64,000 nt of DNA from Evernia prunastri (Eukaryota; Ascomycota; Lecanoromycetes; Lecanorales; Parmeliaceae), in the NCBI GenBank assembly GCA_003184365.1, contig NKYR01000059.1:1-64000 (forward strand), in the 5' to 3' direction. How positions within the stretch are numbered: position 1 is the first letter of the stretch; each line of letters starts with the position of its first letter. The notes beneath the pieces were generated by a model that was given only the letters and a program-made list of their open reading frames with translations, had not been told where the DNA came from and ran no database searches. Below, one piece after another: positions 12,589 through 24,491 of the stretch. A program made the position numbers and the translations under genes.

Positions 12589-12788
12589 TTACTTGAAAGG
12601 TGGAGGAAAAGAGAGGGTGGGATTTTTGGATGATCGTTGTGTCGTCTGTCAAAAGAGGGGGTGCGGTTTTTGGGTCGTTGTGGCGATTTTTAGGGCATCA
12701 GAAGAACGAGAACTATATATTTTATAGCGAATCGAAGTCATTCTTCCAAAGCTTGAAGTAACCATCCTATCTAATCTACGTATTACCC

Positions 12789-13032
12789 GGCAGGATTTCG
12801 TTTGCACAAGGCCCTTCGTGATAGGGAGCAAAGATGGAGACGGTCTCTACTTGCGCTATTCTCACTGCTATGTGCGGCGATTGATAAGCTTCTCACGAGA
12901 ACGGTTTGGATGGGAGCTCTTGCATGCACGACAATGTATCCCATGTTCCTAGTCTCGCATGGCGGATCTGAGCTCGCTGGGCGGGCATTACGAGTTGCTT
13001 TTGCCCTTATGGTTGCACCTTCCACCAGATAG
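12789..13032 (+). pseudogene. C-terminal fragment of a CorA-like paralogue
   Basis: The reading frame over the last 79 or so codons aligns without gaps to the last 79 codons of the gene at 8096-10597. Both begin with FRL-x-KAL and both end at a stop in the same place; shared positions include ID, MF-L and several Arg/Leu. About a third of residues agree. The homology continues into the 3' flank, where the DNA is closer than in the coding part. No upstream exons of a paralogue are visible between 12589 and 12788, so this is a truncated remnant and not a gene. Confidence 0.65.
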
Positions 13033-14570
13033 TCAGTATTAGCAAACCTCTCTGCATCGCAATTAGCACCACTTCAACTCCATGGTCTTCATAGTATCTA
13101 CTCAAGCAGCTCAATCTCAAGTATCGTGTTGAATCCCTACGCACGTGTCAGGCTCTTATATATCGCATCCGCAGTGCATCCAATCCATAGAATAATTTTT
13201 TTGACTCGAGTTACAATACGTGCAGCATATAGATGCGGAGACCGACTGAAAAAACAGGTCGAAGCTCCTGATCTGGGCTTCATCCAGCACACCACAGATT
13301 GAGATGATGCTGCGAAGCGCGGATCTTCCCCCTTCTCGTACGGTTGACCTACAAAAGAATTCTCAAACGCTGACCATTCGTAGAATAGAGACATCATAAG
13401 TCGAGACCCTATTCAGGAAACTTTGCATGATTTTCAAACGTGCTTCAAAAGGCTTCTTTCCACCTCCAGCTGGTCTCACTTGGAACTGCGACAGCCTCAA
13501 TACCTTTCACCAAACCAAAAGCCAGGCCATGAGTAGAACCAGACTGAGAGCCGATCCCACGTCAAAGAAAGCCGCAGATAACCACCAAAGGCTGCAACCA
13601 CCATGGATACACACTCTGTGACCCCGGCTCTATGTCCTCTTCCCCTCCCTCCCTCCCTTCCTTCCTCCCACCTTACAAACACATCCCACACACCAATCCG
13701 CCCCCACGATCCCGCCATCGACGTCAGCGGCGGAGATAGCAACAATTGGCACGCTTCCAGTACGACGCACTGACATCTATGAGCGCATCGGTACCAAAGA
13801 TAGCCGCAGTGCTCTGGACCGACCCGACCGCAGACCAACCACAAAGCAGTCGCACTTGACATGGCTGCTAACTAGATCTGCACCCGCGGCACAAGAGCAT
13901 TGTGGTGACATGGATGCGGAAATTGGGAGGAAGACGAAGAAGCAAATCTATTTCTGGCGCTACGGTCGTGGACAAAGGGGCAGGGCAGACGTGGTTCGCT
14001 GTTTCACTGTTTGCCACGTTAGTATTGGGGACTGCCTGGTCGCCTACATATCAACTTCTTGGGACTCTACATAGGATGAAGGATGCGCGGCACATATCAT
14101 GTGGGAATACTATACATATGGGCTTACCACCTGTGCGGAGCTCTTCATTCAACTCTATCTCTTTCAGAGTCATAGCACTCTTTTTGCTAACCGCCCACGC
14201 CTGTATACAGACAGCTTCAAATTTGACCTCAGGTCTTTGCTGCACAAGCATGAGAACCTTTGGTTTGGCACCAGTGGATCTGCACACAAACATATGCAGC
14301 GAATTCCGTGGCTGTCCATGATATTTCGTGAAAGCTAATGCCTGTGCGGAAAATTGCAACGAAACCAAATTCCCCCATACATGTAGTAAGGCCGAAAGTG
14401 TGGCTGGGCCTATGACAAAAGTTCAAGGGCATGCCATGCCAGATTCTGATCAAGCGGTCATTTCCAGGAGACATGCAAGCCGTTTACTGTCGCGCTGCCT
14501 CAGCATGCTCCAACCCCTTCGGAGGTTTCCTAGTAGCCTTAAATCTAGTCGAGTCACCATTGATGGGTTG
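12789..14570 (+). repeat. Old segmental duplication, copy B
   Basis: This is the partner of 10345-11345. It includes the CorA-like gene fragment, its 3' flank (to about 13115), about 1.1 kb without match, and further matching blocks at about 14300-14570 (for example GCGGTCATTTC near 14454, matching 11230). The unmatched middle contains a CCCT/CCTT-rich low-complexity run near 13636-13670. Confidence 0.65.
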
Positions 14571-14835
14571 ACCATCTGTGATCAGAGTCACTTGCTACGG
14601 AAATGTGCTAGAGTCTCATAGTCAACAGTCTACGCATGCAGCGAATGGGTCTGTTTGAAGCTTGCTTGATTTGAACACATGTCTAGACTGATAAATTTTG
14701 CATCTGCAACCGCTGAGGATACCGGGACACATCCTGCAATAAGATCGCGCAGCAATGTCAAAACGCCGTTTAGAAGTCCAACCCTCTATAATCATGGTCG
14801 TTGTGGATAGGTGCCTGGTGTCCATGCAGAATGAC
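13033..14835. other. Gene-free stretch containing most of duplication copy B
   Basis: Only short frames are present, and the longer ones (13497-13862 minus, 13902-14321 plus, 14051-14368 minus) overlap each other and lack domain features. I see no RNA gene. Confidence 0.4.
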
Positions 14836-16425
14836 CTACTCGAAAGCTGCGGCTCGACCTAATCCGCGAGCCATCTTGAGCGCAGATAGCTCTTGATATC
14901 GATTGATTGGGAGTGGGTGTATGCCATCGTATGTTAACTTCCCTTTACTCTGGGCAACAGTGGCATGGCCCAATCCAGCCTCTTTGGACTCACCCTGAGC
15001 CTTGGAGTTGTACTCTTTATACTTCGCGATGAGCAGTTCAAGAGCGGCAGGTGTTTGTGTCGAATCAGAGTTGACAATGTAGCGCTCAAGGTAGTCCTTC
15101 ATTCTTACGAGCCCGCCTCTCTCAAAGTTCCAACAATGCTCCACATCACGGATCCTCCCGTCAAAGGTCATATTGTTTAGCGCAAGAACTTGACGCATCT
15201 TATGAAGAACCGAAGTCCCTTGGTCGCCTCGCAAGGTGATGTCCGTTAAGCTGAAGTCTCTGAGCGTACCGAAGTGTCGATCACAGAAGCCAGTAAGAGT
15301 TTCAGCGTTGGTGGTCATGTGGGAGAAAGTTGCAGACGCCAAGCAGGACCATTGGAAATCTAGAACGATGTGTTTGAGATCGGGAGGATCGATGGGACGC
15401 TTTTCATTTTCAAAGCGAATGGAGAGGATCTTGAGATTGGGTGCAGAAGTCGCAAAACGCAGGGAATCTGTCCCAGCTGCGTCGCTGCCGTTCGGGTTTT
15501 TCTTAGGATGTAGTTCAAACTTTGTAGGGATATGGGTGAAAAAGAGATGTAGACTTTGAAGATATCGAATGCTTCGCTTCATGGCGCAAGAGCGCCCTAG
15601 TGAATGATCCATGAAAAGCTGGCCTAACGAGCCACAGATAAGATGTGTGATTTGGACATCGGCTTCGTCGGCGGCCGAAAGGAGGAGGCTCAGTTGAGAC
15701 GCACACAGGCGGTCAGCATCGGTGGGGGGCGACGTCACATCATCAGATAATCCGGCGGCATAAAATGAACGGTAATACTTGGTGCTGCCTCGTTCGCGTG
15801 AGATGAAAATTGACCTGAGGTTTGGGAGCATCTTCATTGCCTTCACCATGCGTTCTTGATATATGGCTAACGCGTTGACGCAACGTTGTTCCATCCAAAT
15901 CTTTCGATGGGTCTCGTACGCTTGATGAAGCTCTTGGTCCGCATAATGATGTTGATGATGATGGTTCCGGGCAACAGCAAGGGCAAATTGAACGTATCTT
16001 TTTGGCAGACGATCGCAAGCTGAGTCGAAATACGGATCATTGATTTCTTCAAGCGGAGCAGCGTAGTCTGGTCCAACGATGCCCTTTTCCCAATGAAACC
16101 AGTCAGCCGCTTGTTTACCACGGGCTTTCAGAAGTTCGGCTTCGTAGAAGATTGAAGTAACATATTGGCGGGCAAGCGGATGCTCCGCCACAGCCAACAA
16201 TTTGTCGAAACTGTCGGGTTTGGGAATCAGGTGGATCTGAGAGACGAGGTGTTGCAGGCCCACTGCTGCAATAGTTCTGTTCAAAGTACGTATCCCTGCG
16301 ATATCCATGGGCCCAAGGTAATGACAGATCATATGAATGAGCTCTGGTGCTAGGTGAATGATTTTGCGCCTGGACGAACCCTCATCGGGTATACCCAGTT
16401 GTTCTGCTGGTGCGAGTGTCATCAT
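14836..16425 (-). CDS. F-box-like domain protein
   Basis: A single uninterrupted 529-codon frame. Residues of about 21-60 form an F-box-like helical motif: hydrophobic and Leu/Pro-rich with the characteristic spacing (IHLAPELIHMICHYLGPMDI, then IRTLNRTI). F-box proteins use this motif to bind Skp1 in SCF ubiquitin ligases, while the rest recognises a substrate. Here the remainder has the irregular, repeat-poor layout of the many fungal F-box proteins that give no hint of substrate. A His-rich patch (NHHHQHH) lies near residue 155. No signal peptide or membrane segment is seen. The first ATG codons (MM) are adjacent; either may be used. The upstream 16426-16700 interval would hold the promoter. 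Confidence 0.8.
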   Translation of the reverse strand: MMTLAPAEQLGIPDEGSSRRKIIHLAPELIHMICHYLGPMDIAGIRTLNRTIAAVGLQHLVSQIHLIPKPDSFDKLLAVAEHPLARQYVTSIFYEAELLKARGKQAADWFHWEKGIVGPDYAAPLEEINDPYFDSACDRLPKRYVQFALAVARNHHHQHHYADQELHQAYETHRKIWMEQRCVNALAIYQERMVKAMKMLPNLRSIFISRERGSTKYYRSFYAAGLSDDVTSPPTDADRLCASQLSLLLSAADEADVQITHLICGSLGQLFMDHSLGRSCAMKRSIRYLQSLHLFFTHIPTKFELHPKKNPNGSDAAGTDSLRFATSAPNLKILSIRFENEKRPIDPPDLKHIVLDFQWSCLASATFSHMTTNAETLTGFCDRHFGTLRDFSLTDITLRGDQGTSVLHKMRQVLALNNMTFDGRIRDVEHCWNFERGGLVRMKDYLERYIVNSDSTQTPAALELLIAKYKEYNSKAQGESKEAGLGHATVAQSKGKLTYDGIHPLPINRYQELSALKMARGLGRAAAFE

Positions 16426-17593
16426 GGACTGTATTCCTTCGAAGTGTAATAGAGATCTCTGAGATGTTCGCCGTGTTGGATCTTGAGATGAGGTATGAAA
16501 TTATAGAGGAAGTAATCTCTAGACCCATGTGATCAGCAAGGGGGAGCATTTATACAAGATGTTTGAGAGATGGTGAGCTTACTTAGATGCCTAGACGCTC
16601 TGACCTCAATTGGAAGCTGGCACTATCTTCGTGAGGCTGCATAAAGCCATGATGATAGTCAACTTGATCAGAGCTGCAGATGAGGATGTGAAGAGATTCA
16701 CGTTACTACGGGGTGTTTTGACATCAAATCAGAGGCGCCTTTAACGCCACAGGGCGTCTATGCATCCACGCGACACGCATTCCTAGAAGATAGCGGAAAC
16801 ATTTCCACCATGATCCACTTTCGCAACGGTCATTGTCTAAAGCTATCAGCACAGAATGGATATGTTCACAAAGAGCTACAATATCGTTCATTGCAGGCAA
16901 TGCCTCGATCGCTCCTTTTTCTGGTTCCATTCCAGAGACTGACAAGGACGTACTGGTGTGTACCAAATGAGGGAGCTGCTGGATATTCCACCCACCACTC
17001 CGCCAATATTATCAGGAAGGGGCGGAGGAAGATTAAGGTCCTAGAAGACGAGGGTCAAATTGGTCTTGAGAAGGACCAGCAACCATGAAGCCACGCTTGC
17101 TCTCCACACACAGCCAGTCAATCGGCCAAATACTTTTCCTTACTCTTTCTCCTAGGCTGGGGAGCAAGGATGATACATGTTAAATGATTTCCTATTATAG
17201 TATCGCTATCAGAAGGCTACTCTAACACTGGCCAGCTGCGGGGACTACCTAGCCTTTGTCCAATCACTGCGGCTCACTGTACCTGCTTATTCATGGGCGG
17301 AACAAACATACTCTACAACAGTAAGCGACCCAACCATCGTCTCGAGGGTCTGCCCTTGCTAGTGCATGCGCACCGAGCGCAATGAAGGGATAGGGCCTCT
17401 CACAGCATCGAATAAAGAAACACTCAATTTCCTCCCTAACCGTCTCAGATGTACCACCCACCCCTCCCCCCTATCATGCATTTCCTCTTCTTGGATTCTC
17501 AACCCTCTACATGTAGTAAATGTCCCCCTGCATCCCAGCGTCGATCAGCTCAAACTTCGACGGTTCCATGTCACCGTTACACCGGTCCGACGG
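16426..17593. other. Intergenic stretch without recognisable genes
   Basis: About 1.2 kb. Frames at 16724-16966 (minus), 16810-17088 (plus) and 17366-17647 (plus) are short, overlap on opposite strands and carry no motif. The left part is the likely promoter of the F-box gene. Confidence 0.4.
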
Positions 17594-18763
17594 TCATTCC
17601 ATTTGTTTCTCCGCCTCTTTGTTGTTCTTTTCCAAGTCATATCTTAAGCCCGGCCATGGCCCGTTGCTGCCCGCGTCAGAAGATGCAGCGTTACGTCTGG
17701 TACTCCGGCTGAGAGATGATATGGATTTGATGTCAAGACCGGCGAAGAGGGGGCGCAAAGTGGTGAGGCATGCACAGACAATGGCCATGGTCGGCTCGAT
17801 TTGAGACCACATGTAACAGGTGATGATGGTGTCTGCACCGACGTTAGAATGCTGTTGATCTCATGTCCGATTGCCAACTTACAGGTCAGATCGGCCCCTT
17901 CAACCAAGTCTATCGTAATCATCCGCATCAAGCTAGCTATACAGACCCTATCATACCCTATCAGCCAACGCCATTATGCGAGACCCCCCCACCTCAAAGA
18001 GAATGTAGACTCACAGTGCACCCAACGCGAAGATCCCAGAGAGCGCCACCTTCTGCCGAGTCGCAAGTGTGAGATTCCACACCATGTAAAGCGGCATGCA
18101 TAAGATGATAAGATCAAGAGCCATGTTCGAGCCGGTGATAGCAATCCAGTACGCCTTGAGATCGATGCACTGATCAGAGAACAGACTTCCCGCATTGTAT
18201 CTCTCGGTCTCGGTGTGACATTGAAAAGCGAGGCATAAAAGCGCGGCGATGAGCCAAGATCCGCATGCGATGCCAACTATCAGGGTTGCTCTTCTAAATT
18301 TGAGTGTGTCGAAGATACGGCGGTAGAGGAGTAGGATGGAGATCTTGACCATGGCAATGGTGAGGGTGTAGGTAATGACAGCGGCGTCGAGTGTCTAAGT
18401 TGTGTCAACGAGTCAGCAATTGACCTAAGGACATGGATTGGGGCCCGTCGTCTGACCTTCAGAAAGGTTGCCATTTGGCTTTCCGTCAACGTATTAGAAT
18501 GCTGGCCACCTTTTCCGCTCGTGATCACTAGACTCGTCAGCATGAATGGGGAATTCTGTGTCAACGAACGAACTAATAGAGCCCACTGCTAGCATGCTAT
18601 ACGACGGGATTAAGCTGGCAACCATCCACCAGTCATCGGCGGCGAATGATGCTTGACTCCTCCATCGTGCCATAAAGCGGAGAGAAACGGCCACACTCGC
18701 GAGGATGCCACATACTACGGTCACACGGATGACCTGGTCACGTCCTGGGTTAACAGTCTCCAT
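17594..18763 (-). CDS. Fungal rhodopsin-domain integral membrane protein
   Basis: Five exons (18763-18587, 18555-18457, 18394-18015, 17932-17883, 17832-17594) join in phase to 314 residues. Hydrophobic helices follow one another: VIRVTVVCGILASVAVSL, DDWWMVASLIPSYSM, then AAVITYTLTIAMVKISILLL, an IVGIACGSWLIAALLCLAF helix and LDLIILCMPLYMVW. The late motif IEPTMAIVCACLTTLRPLF matches the conserved end of this family (W-x-IE then ICACLP-x-LRP), and DDWW after the first helix is also typical. These seven-helix proteins are abundant in Pezizomycotina; related PTH11-like members act as surface receptors, but most have no assigned ligand. The cytoplasmic tail is short and polar. The first acceptor-donor pair uses GTGGGC, a weaker donor, but phase and family conservation support it. 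Confidence 0.85.
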
Positions 18764-21700
18764 GGTGAGTGTTGGTTGGCTTCTGCGAATGTTGAAGCAA
18801 TTCTCGCAATGACACTGGGAGAGAAACAGGATACATTAGAGTTCAAGTCTTGAAGCTCACGAGCCCCAGAGCCGGTTTAAAACGGCCAAACAAAAACAAT
18901 TGCAAGCAGACTATTGCTTGAAGTTGCTGCTCAGCGTACATCCATAATTGTAGAACGGATATTGATCCGACGGGTATTTGCAATCAATAGCGCTGACGTT
19001 CCCGCAACGAACCCGTGCCGTTGAGCCATGGTATCTAAGAACGGCCGTTGAGTTTCCTCCTGCTCTAGTCAGCTAGTCAAGTTCAAAGGGTCCAGGAGGT
19101 TGCAGACTCTAGGATTGGAACGGAGAAAGCTCACTTCGAACTATTCGCCAGGCCGACCGTGGACTTGCGTCAAGCTGCAGCGACTATCGGCCGGGGAATG
19201 CGCGCTGCCACAAACAATTCTCCGGTAATTAAATCTCCGAGCCATAGTCGAAATAGTCAAGATTTTGAGTCGTCGAAAAGGAAAAGCACGCAAAGCAAGT
19301 TCTAGGTCACTTAATTCCCTTCTCATAATTCTCATATGGAATGTGGAACTTGGAGGAGCCGGATGGCAAGGAGGTGACAGAAGAGGTACCGCACCAAACG
19401 CTCTACTTGATCAGTGAGCCTGGCCGATCCCATGATTGGCTATCAATTAGGACATTTGCGTAAAATGACTGGCTGTTCATGCAGAGCCCGCCGAATTGCA
19501 AACGGACATTTGCTGGCTTGACCAGCTGCAGATGACTTCCAGTGGGGAGATCCGAAGGCACGTTGCCGCTGGTATTGAACCCGCGCTCCTCAATATTACC
19601 CCACTCTTCCCCGCTTCAATTCATTTCTCTCCTGCGGCCCTCGTATTCCCCATCAATTTTAAGCAGGGCGACTCCTCAGCCATCGTCGGGCAGGATACCA
19701 GCACATTGGGAGGGGATCAAGATCGGACGCTGATGCTGGACCCTTCTGCAATCACATCATATTTGCATCAAAGCTGATTGCGCAGGGCGCCTAAGTAACT
19801 GGCAAATCTGCTCGTCTACCTCCCTCTCGTGATTTTATGCTCAGCTGTCATATACCACTTTCGGGACGTTGCATAAACCGAGGCTTGAGAGGTTTGAGTC
19901 GATGGCAACATGCAGGAGGAAATTCGGTTCCTCATTCCGCATCCCTTCAATCGCCGATGCTCCATCAATTGGCGTGTTTTGATGAATCTTACTAAGTGCC
20001 CTTGGGGAGCTAGGCATCCACAATTTGTGTGGAGAGCAACACCTACCTCCTTCCCCTCCTAGATCTATTGTTGTAGGATGTTGAGTCTTCTCAGCGAATT
20101 CATATCAACGCACCGTCTCATAGATTGTCTGATTGCCAGTGCTAGATAGCATATTTCTTTGCGATTTCTTTAGTCCTTCTTGGTTTCGGACTTCTATCCT
20201 TTGGGCCGATTCCTGGCAAGGAATTATTTAGCGAGCACTACCTCCGTATGCAGACAGAATGCGCGATATAGAGGGGAGCATAGATTGAGACGGCCTCGCC
20301 GGCTCCGCAGTAGAGCAGGATTAGCTTGCAAGTGAGTTACTTAACATAGCCGGAAGATTCTGACTAACGAAAACCAAGTGATCCGACGACGTGCATCCTC
20401 GTTCGCACTCACGATGGCTTTCCAATTTGCAAAGGCCTACACAGTAGGTATGAGTTCTAGCTGCGCTTCATTGCGATGCTTCCGTCGAGGACTGTACTGT
20501 TCTACTGTAATGGTGGGTTACAAGGTCGACTATAATCCTGTTCCGACGCCCTCGGATTAATCTTGAGGGATTTTTAACAATTGCGCCCGCTAACAATCAC
20601 GCAAAATGCTGGGGCCCGACATTGTCTCCATGTCATGTTGGGGTAGTTGGTCCAGAATTTGCATGGATACTTTTACTCAATCGGGTCGCAGTCCATGAAT
20701 GAGCACGTTATGACACCAACAATGCCGATCTTGGCTTCGTCGAGATTATTTGTCTCTTTTCTGTAAGTCACTCCGTCGTATGGTTGTGGGTCACTGTAAG
20801 GTAGGCTTCAGCAAATCCTCGCCTATGGGTTGAAGACGAGTGAGGAATTCCTCAACATTAGAAAACCCAACGTATTAGAGGATAGTTCTGTCCCCACTTG
20901 TGTTCTCGTCGCCAGTCCCAGGACTGGCTTTATTCCCACGGTCCTTGCTACCGACAGCTCCACCAAACCCTCTCTGGCTAAAACGATCAGTCAGCCATGT
21001 CCGCACCCTTCTTGTTGTTATGCTCCATCTCAAACCCCGTCGTCGCTGCGCTGAGACGTTTGATGGTGCCACCAGGGTAATATCGATTTGCCTAAAGATT
21101 CATTGAAGACGATTAGATCAAACGTGAGCTAAGAACACGGAACTGGAGCAGTGCGAGCCGATGGACGGGACAGGGGGCTGGGGTTTGGTACTGGTCTGTG
21201 ATCAATGAGCGAAAGACGAGCGTACAATATCATGTGACGGAGCCTTAGCCGCCGCAGTAAGACCGCTCAAAGACAGGCAAGCCAGAACAGCAGATAGTAA
21301 AATTCACATGGAATATAAATTGCCGTATGGGATAGTGAATTTGTGGTAGATGGATGCTCGGCAACTCCGAAGCACAGCAGAACCCGCTGTGACAACCGTC
21401 TCTCTTCTGCTATCATTCCAAACGCAAGGTACCCCTCATCGTTACCACTCTTACCAAACCACAAACGCGCCGATATCTCCCCAGTCCCTGGTGCTAGTCT
21501 TATGCTCATCAACGGACACTCTGACCTTCTACGCCGTTTTACAGTATGAGATGAAGACGCTGGTGCGTGCTTTCACGTGCGACATATGGGGACTTATAGT
21601 GATGCACGCTTAGGGGACGACTGGGTTTGGAGAGAAATGACGTCGATTGTACACGACTTTGGGAAAGACGAACCTCGGAGCTATTTGAGATGGACTGGAC

Positions 21701-22093
21701 TCGCAATGGCTGTAAACTTAATTGAAATTTGCGGATTTTGAGTTGCAACCAGGCCTCTGCGAAGAGTTGGTTCAGCACGGTGGAAAGGACGCACCGGAAC
21801 ACCGCCGTTGCAGTTGTTGTCAAGAGGGTCATTGACTGAACGAGGATTGATGAATTGCTTTTGGCAGGGCTTAGCATGGCTAGAAAGTAGAGAGTCAATG
21901 AGATGTTTCAAGGAGGTGAAGGCATCGACCAGTGATCTGAGAGAGCCAGTGATCTGAAAAAAAAAGCATGACTGCAGATTAGGATTAGCATGTTCGCAAG
22001 CAAAGATACATGTACGCCATAAAACAGACTCGAACCGTCAGGACTGAAGCTCCGGTCTCCGTCCCAGCACCTTAACGCTTTGTAGGCCTAATG
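18764..22093. other. Long gene-free stretch
   Basis: About 3.3 kb in which no frame exceeds about 120 codons and none has recognisable composition or motif. The frames at 19496-19777 and 21539-21898 overlap others on the opposite strand. No terminal repeats or transposase remnants were recognised. The 200 or so bases next to 18763 should contain the promoter of the rhodopsin-domain gene. Confidence 0.4.
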
Positions 22094-22799
22094 CTAGCAG
22101 GCAAAGTTGCAGTCGTAGTGTACCCCCGTCTTTTGTAATGCAAAGGAGGTGTCATCCCAATGACAAGCAAGCAGATCGGAACCGACCCCACCAGCAGGAT
22201 CGAACAGCATCGGCGGCACCCTAAAGGGGTCTGCTGGACCAGGTCCGCCGAAATCCATAAAGACGGTAGCATAGGTGGGTTGTGTGGCGTCCCTCATTGT
22301 CCAAAGGTGGAACGGCTTCCCCCCCACGGTCACGGTAAAGCCGGTATCCTTGCCACCTGTCTCACCGCCGAGCGCCGCAAGCGTCCTGTTGAATGTGCCC
22401 ATGTCATGGTTGTCGAGGTCGCAGATCTGGATACGGTAGTCGTGCAGCGTGCCTATGGTAGTTTGGGTTGTGATGTCCGTGTAGCTTTGTGTTACGCACA
22501 CGCTGCAGGTGCCCTTGGTGTAGTTGGAGCTGGTGCTGGGGATGGGTGGAGCAACTGGTTTTGTCCAGCAGCTGAGCTCATCGAGAGTCACCACTGAGCC
22601 GTCTGCAATAGTGATGTTTCCGATATTTGTACCATTTCTAGAGTCCCATGTCAGTTGAAGATCCTTGGGGTCCTGGGTTGCAGACATCCTACCCGAGTGG
22701 TTGTTCATCTTGAGGCGATTGACGACCGCTAATTCTGCCTGAGACGACGACGGCTTCGCCCGACGCAAGAATAGAGGCAAAAAGTATGAGGAGTTGCAT
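22094..22799 (-). CDS. Small secreted cysteine-containing protein
   Basis: Two exons (22799-22693 and 22637-22094) give 216 residues. Exon 1 starts MQLLILFASILASGEA, a clear signal peptide with a likely cleavage after about residue 16. The intron has a GTAGG donor, a CTGAC branch point and a CTCTAG acceptor, and joins in phase; without it the frame with the signal peptide would stop early. The mature part has eight cysteines, including a CSVC pair and a C-terminal CNFAC, and several Asn-linked glycosylation sequons (NGT, NIT, NYT, NRT). Size, secretion and cysteines are those of fungal small secreted proteins, a class that includes effectors, but I recognise no family and do not claim a function. 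A minisatellite lies immediately upstream. Confidence 0.7.
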
Positions 22800-22844
22800 G
22801 ATTGATTATTTGAGTGATTTGATGTAAGATCCGGCGTTTGTGAG

Positions 22845-23012
22845 GATTATGATGGTGTATGGAGTAAGAAGGAAACCAGGTTTAGGAGTGAGCAGTGAGT
22901 GCGATGGAATATTGTAGGAAGGAAACCAGGCTTGGGAGTAAGCAGTGAATATGTTGATTTTTGGAGTAGGAAGGCAATGGAATTTGAGAGTGAGTAGTGA
23001 GTGTGGTGGTTT
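22845..23012. repeat. Degenerate minisatellite, about three units of 50-60 bases
   Basis: Imperfect tandem units share the core GGAGTAAGAAGGAAACCAGG and a GAGTGAGCAGTGAGTG-like segment, seen at about 22860-22910, 22915-22955 and 22970-23010. It lies within about 50-210 bases upstream of the secreted-protein start codon and so in its likely promoter or 5' leader. Confidence 0.7.
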
Positions 23013-24491
23013 ATGAAGAAGAAAGAAAACTCGGAGCACACAGCTTTTTATATACCCGAAAGAATGACTCTTACTCTTAGTCCACGAGATTTACTGAAAC
23101 CGAAAAACGTGAGATCATACGTGCCAAACAACGTCCTGGGTATCATGTTCCTGACCGAGCAGCAAATGACTGGCGCTTGAAGGACATGAGATATTGCCCC
23201 ACCTTCTTCAGTGTGGCTGTACCGAGACCAAAGCCGTGAAACTGAGGAGACGCAAAATGCGAAACAAAAAGCGTCTGGTCGTTATACTTCTGTCCAAGCT
23301 GCCAGCGACTGGTGTGTGCTGACTGTGAAATACCACGTCACCCTGCTATCCTGCCTGTTTGTTTCTTGAGGCAGGCGACTTTTTCCGAAATGATTCGCAA
23401 GTGGCAAAGAAGGGGCTCTGTCTCACGCCTGTATTTTGAGCAACAAGTGACTGGTCTGCTCTCGACCTCGAATATCAACTTTCCCATACGTGAGAGATTG
23501 TGCACCAGCCAATCACTTTTGCTTTGAATCGAAAGCCGCAAACGCTACGAATCAGCTATTTTTAAAGTCGACACCTTCTGCGATTTCATCAGCGCCAGCC
23601 TGCAGCGCGCCTCACCCACTGGCGGCACCCTTCTATGGAGTAAACTCGCGACCTCGAGAATCAAGACCTCGAGTCTCAATAAACAGAACAATGAGCCACA
23701 AGTGGTATACACTGGTTACCCCCCTAGCATACGTTGAGGCTCGGATATTCTACATGTTGTTTGAAGCCGAGGCTGAGCTCGCAGCGCGGCCGTGCGGGTC
23801 ACTACCGACGGACGTTTCGTCTTTGGCTGCTCTACTCGACTTTTGATAAGGTAGCGGACGGAATAAATCATTATTAGTGAAGGGGTAGTTCAAAGCTCGA
23901 GGTTCCGCTCGTACCCATTCCTGAAAAGATTCTGCAGCCGTAAGTAGACTCTCCACCTCCGGCCGAACTGAAAGTGCCAAAGGTAGTTCATATTCTACTG
24001 ACAACAATACCTTACAGAAGAGACAGTAGAGCCATGAAACAAATCGCGACCCCGAGTATAATTCAACGTACTACAACAAATCGTTAGCACCCGCAAGTCG
24101 CAGTGCGTCCAGTGCCGCGGCACCCCTCGTGGACGTAGTTGATGGGACACGCGGACAGGCACATTGAAGCTTGAGCACGGAGAGTCAGCACATGTAAGTG
24201 CGAGTATGCAACAGCAGAGACTGAGGCGTTCCAATTTCTTCGGTCTATGACGCTCATGCGCAATGAAACTATGCAGGCAAGTACTCGCAGGAGCAATAGC
24301 TCCGCCGCCCCAAATTTGCATCATCTAAAGGCTCTCCAGGGATCTGCCAAGCACGAAGGGACTTGGCAAGTGACCCAATCAACTGGATTCTCTCAGAGAG
24401 ACTGCTCCCGGCGCATCTAGATTTAAGTATTGATACAGCTCTATCATCTCTCGCCAGTTTGTCATTGCTGATTGAGTGCATCCGAGGACAG
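23013..24491. other. Intergenic stretch without recognisable genes
   Basis: About 1.5 kb with short overlapping frames only. No domain, RNA gene or repeat was recognised. It separates the divergent secreted-protein promoter from the stop codon of the CCCH gene. Confidence 0.4.

Noticed and set aside
22025..22095. Possible tRNA-Leu-like sequence on the minus strand (GGTTCGAGTC and TTAAGGTGCTGG)
   Set aside because: The acceptor ends do not pair and no anticodon stem is convincing; at most a decayed remnant.
22638..22692. Minus-strand start at 22780 or 22708 for the secreted protein, without an intron
   Set aside because: The start at 22799 gives a signal peptide and needs one intron with perfect donor, CTGAC branch and acceptor.
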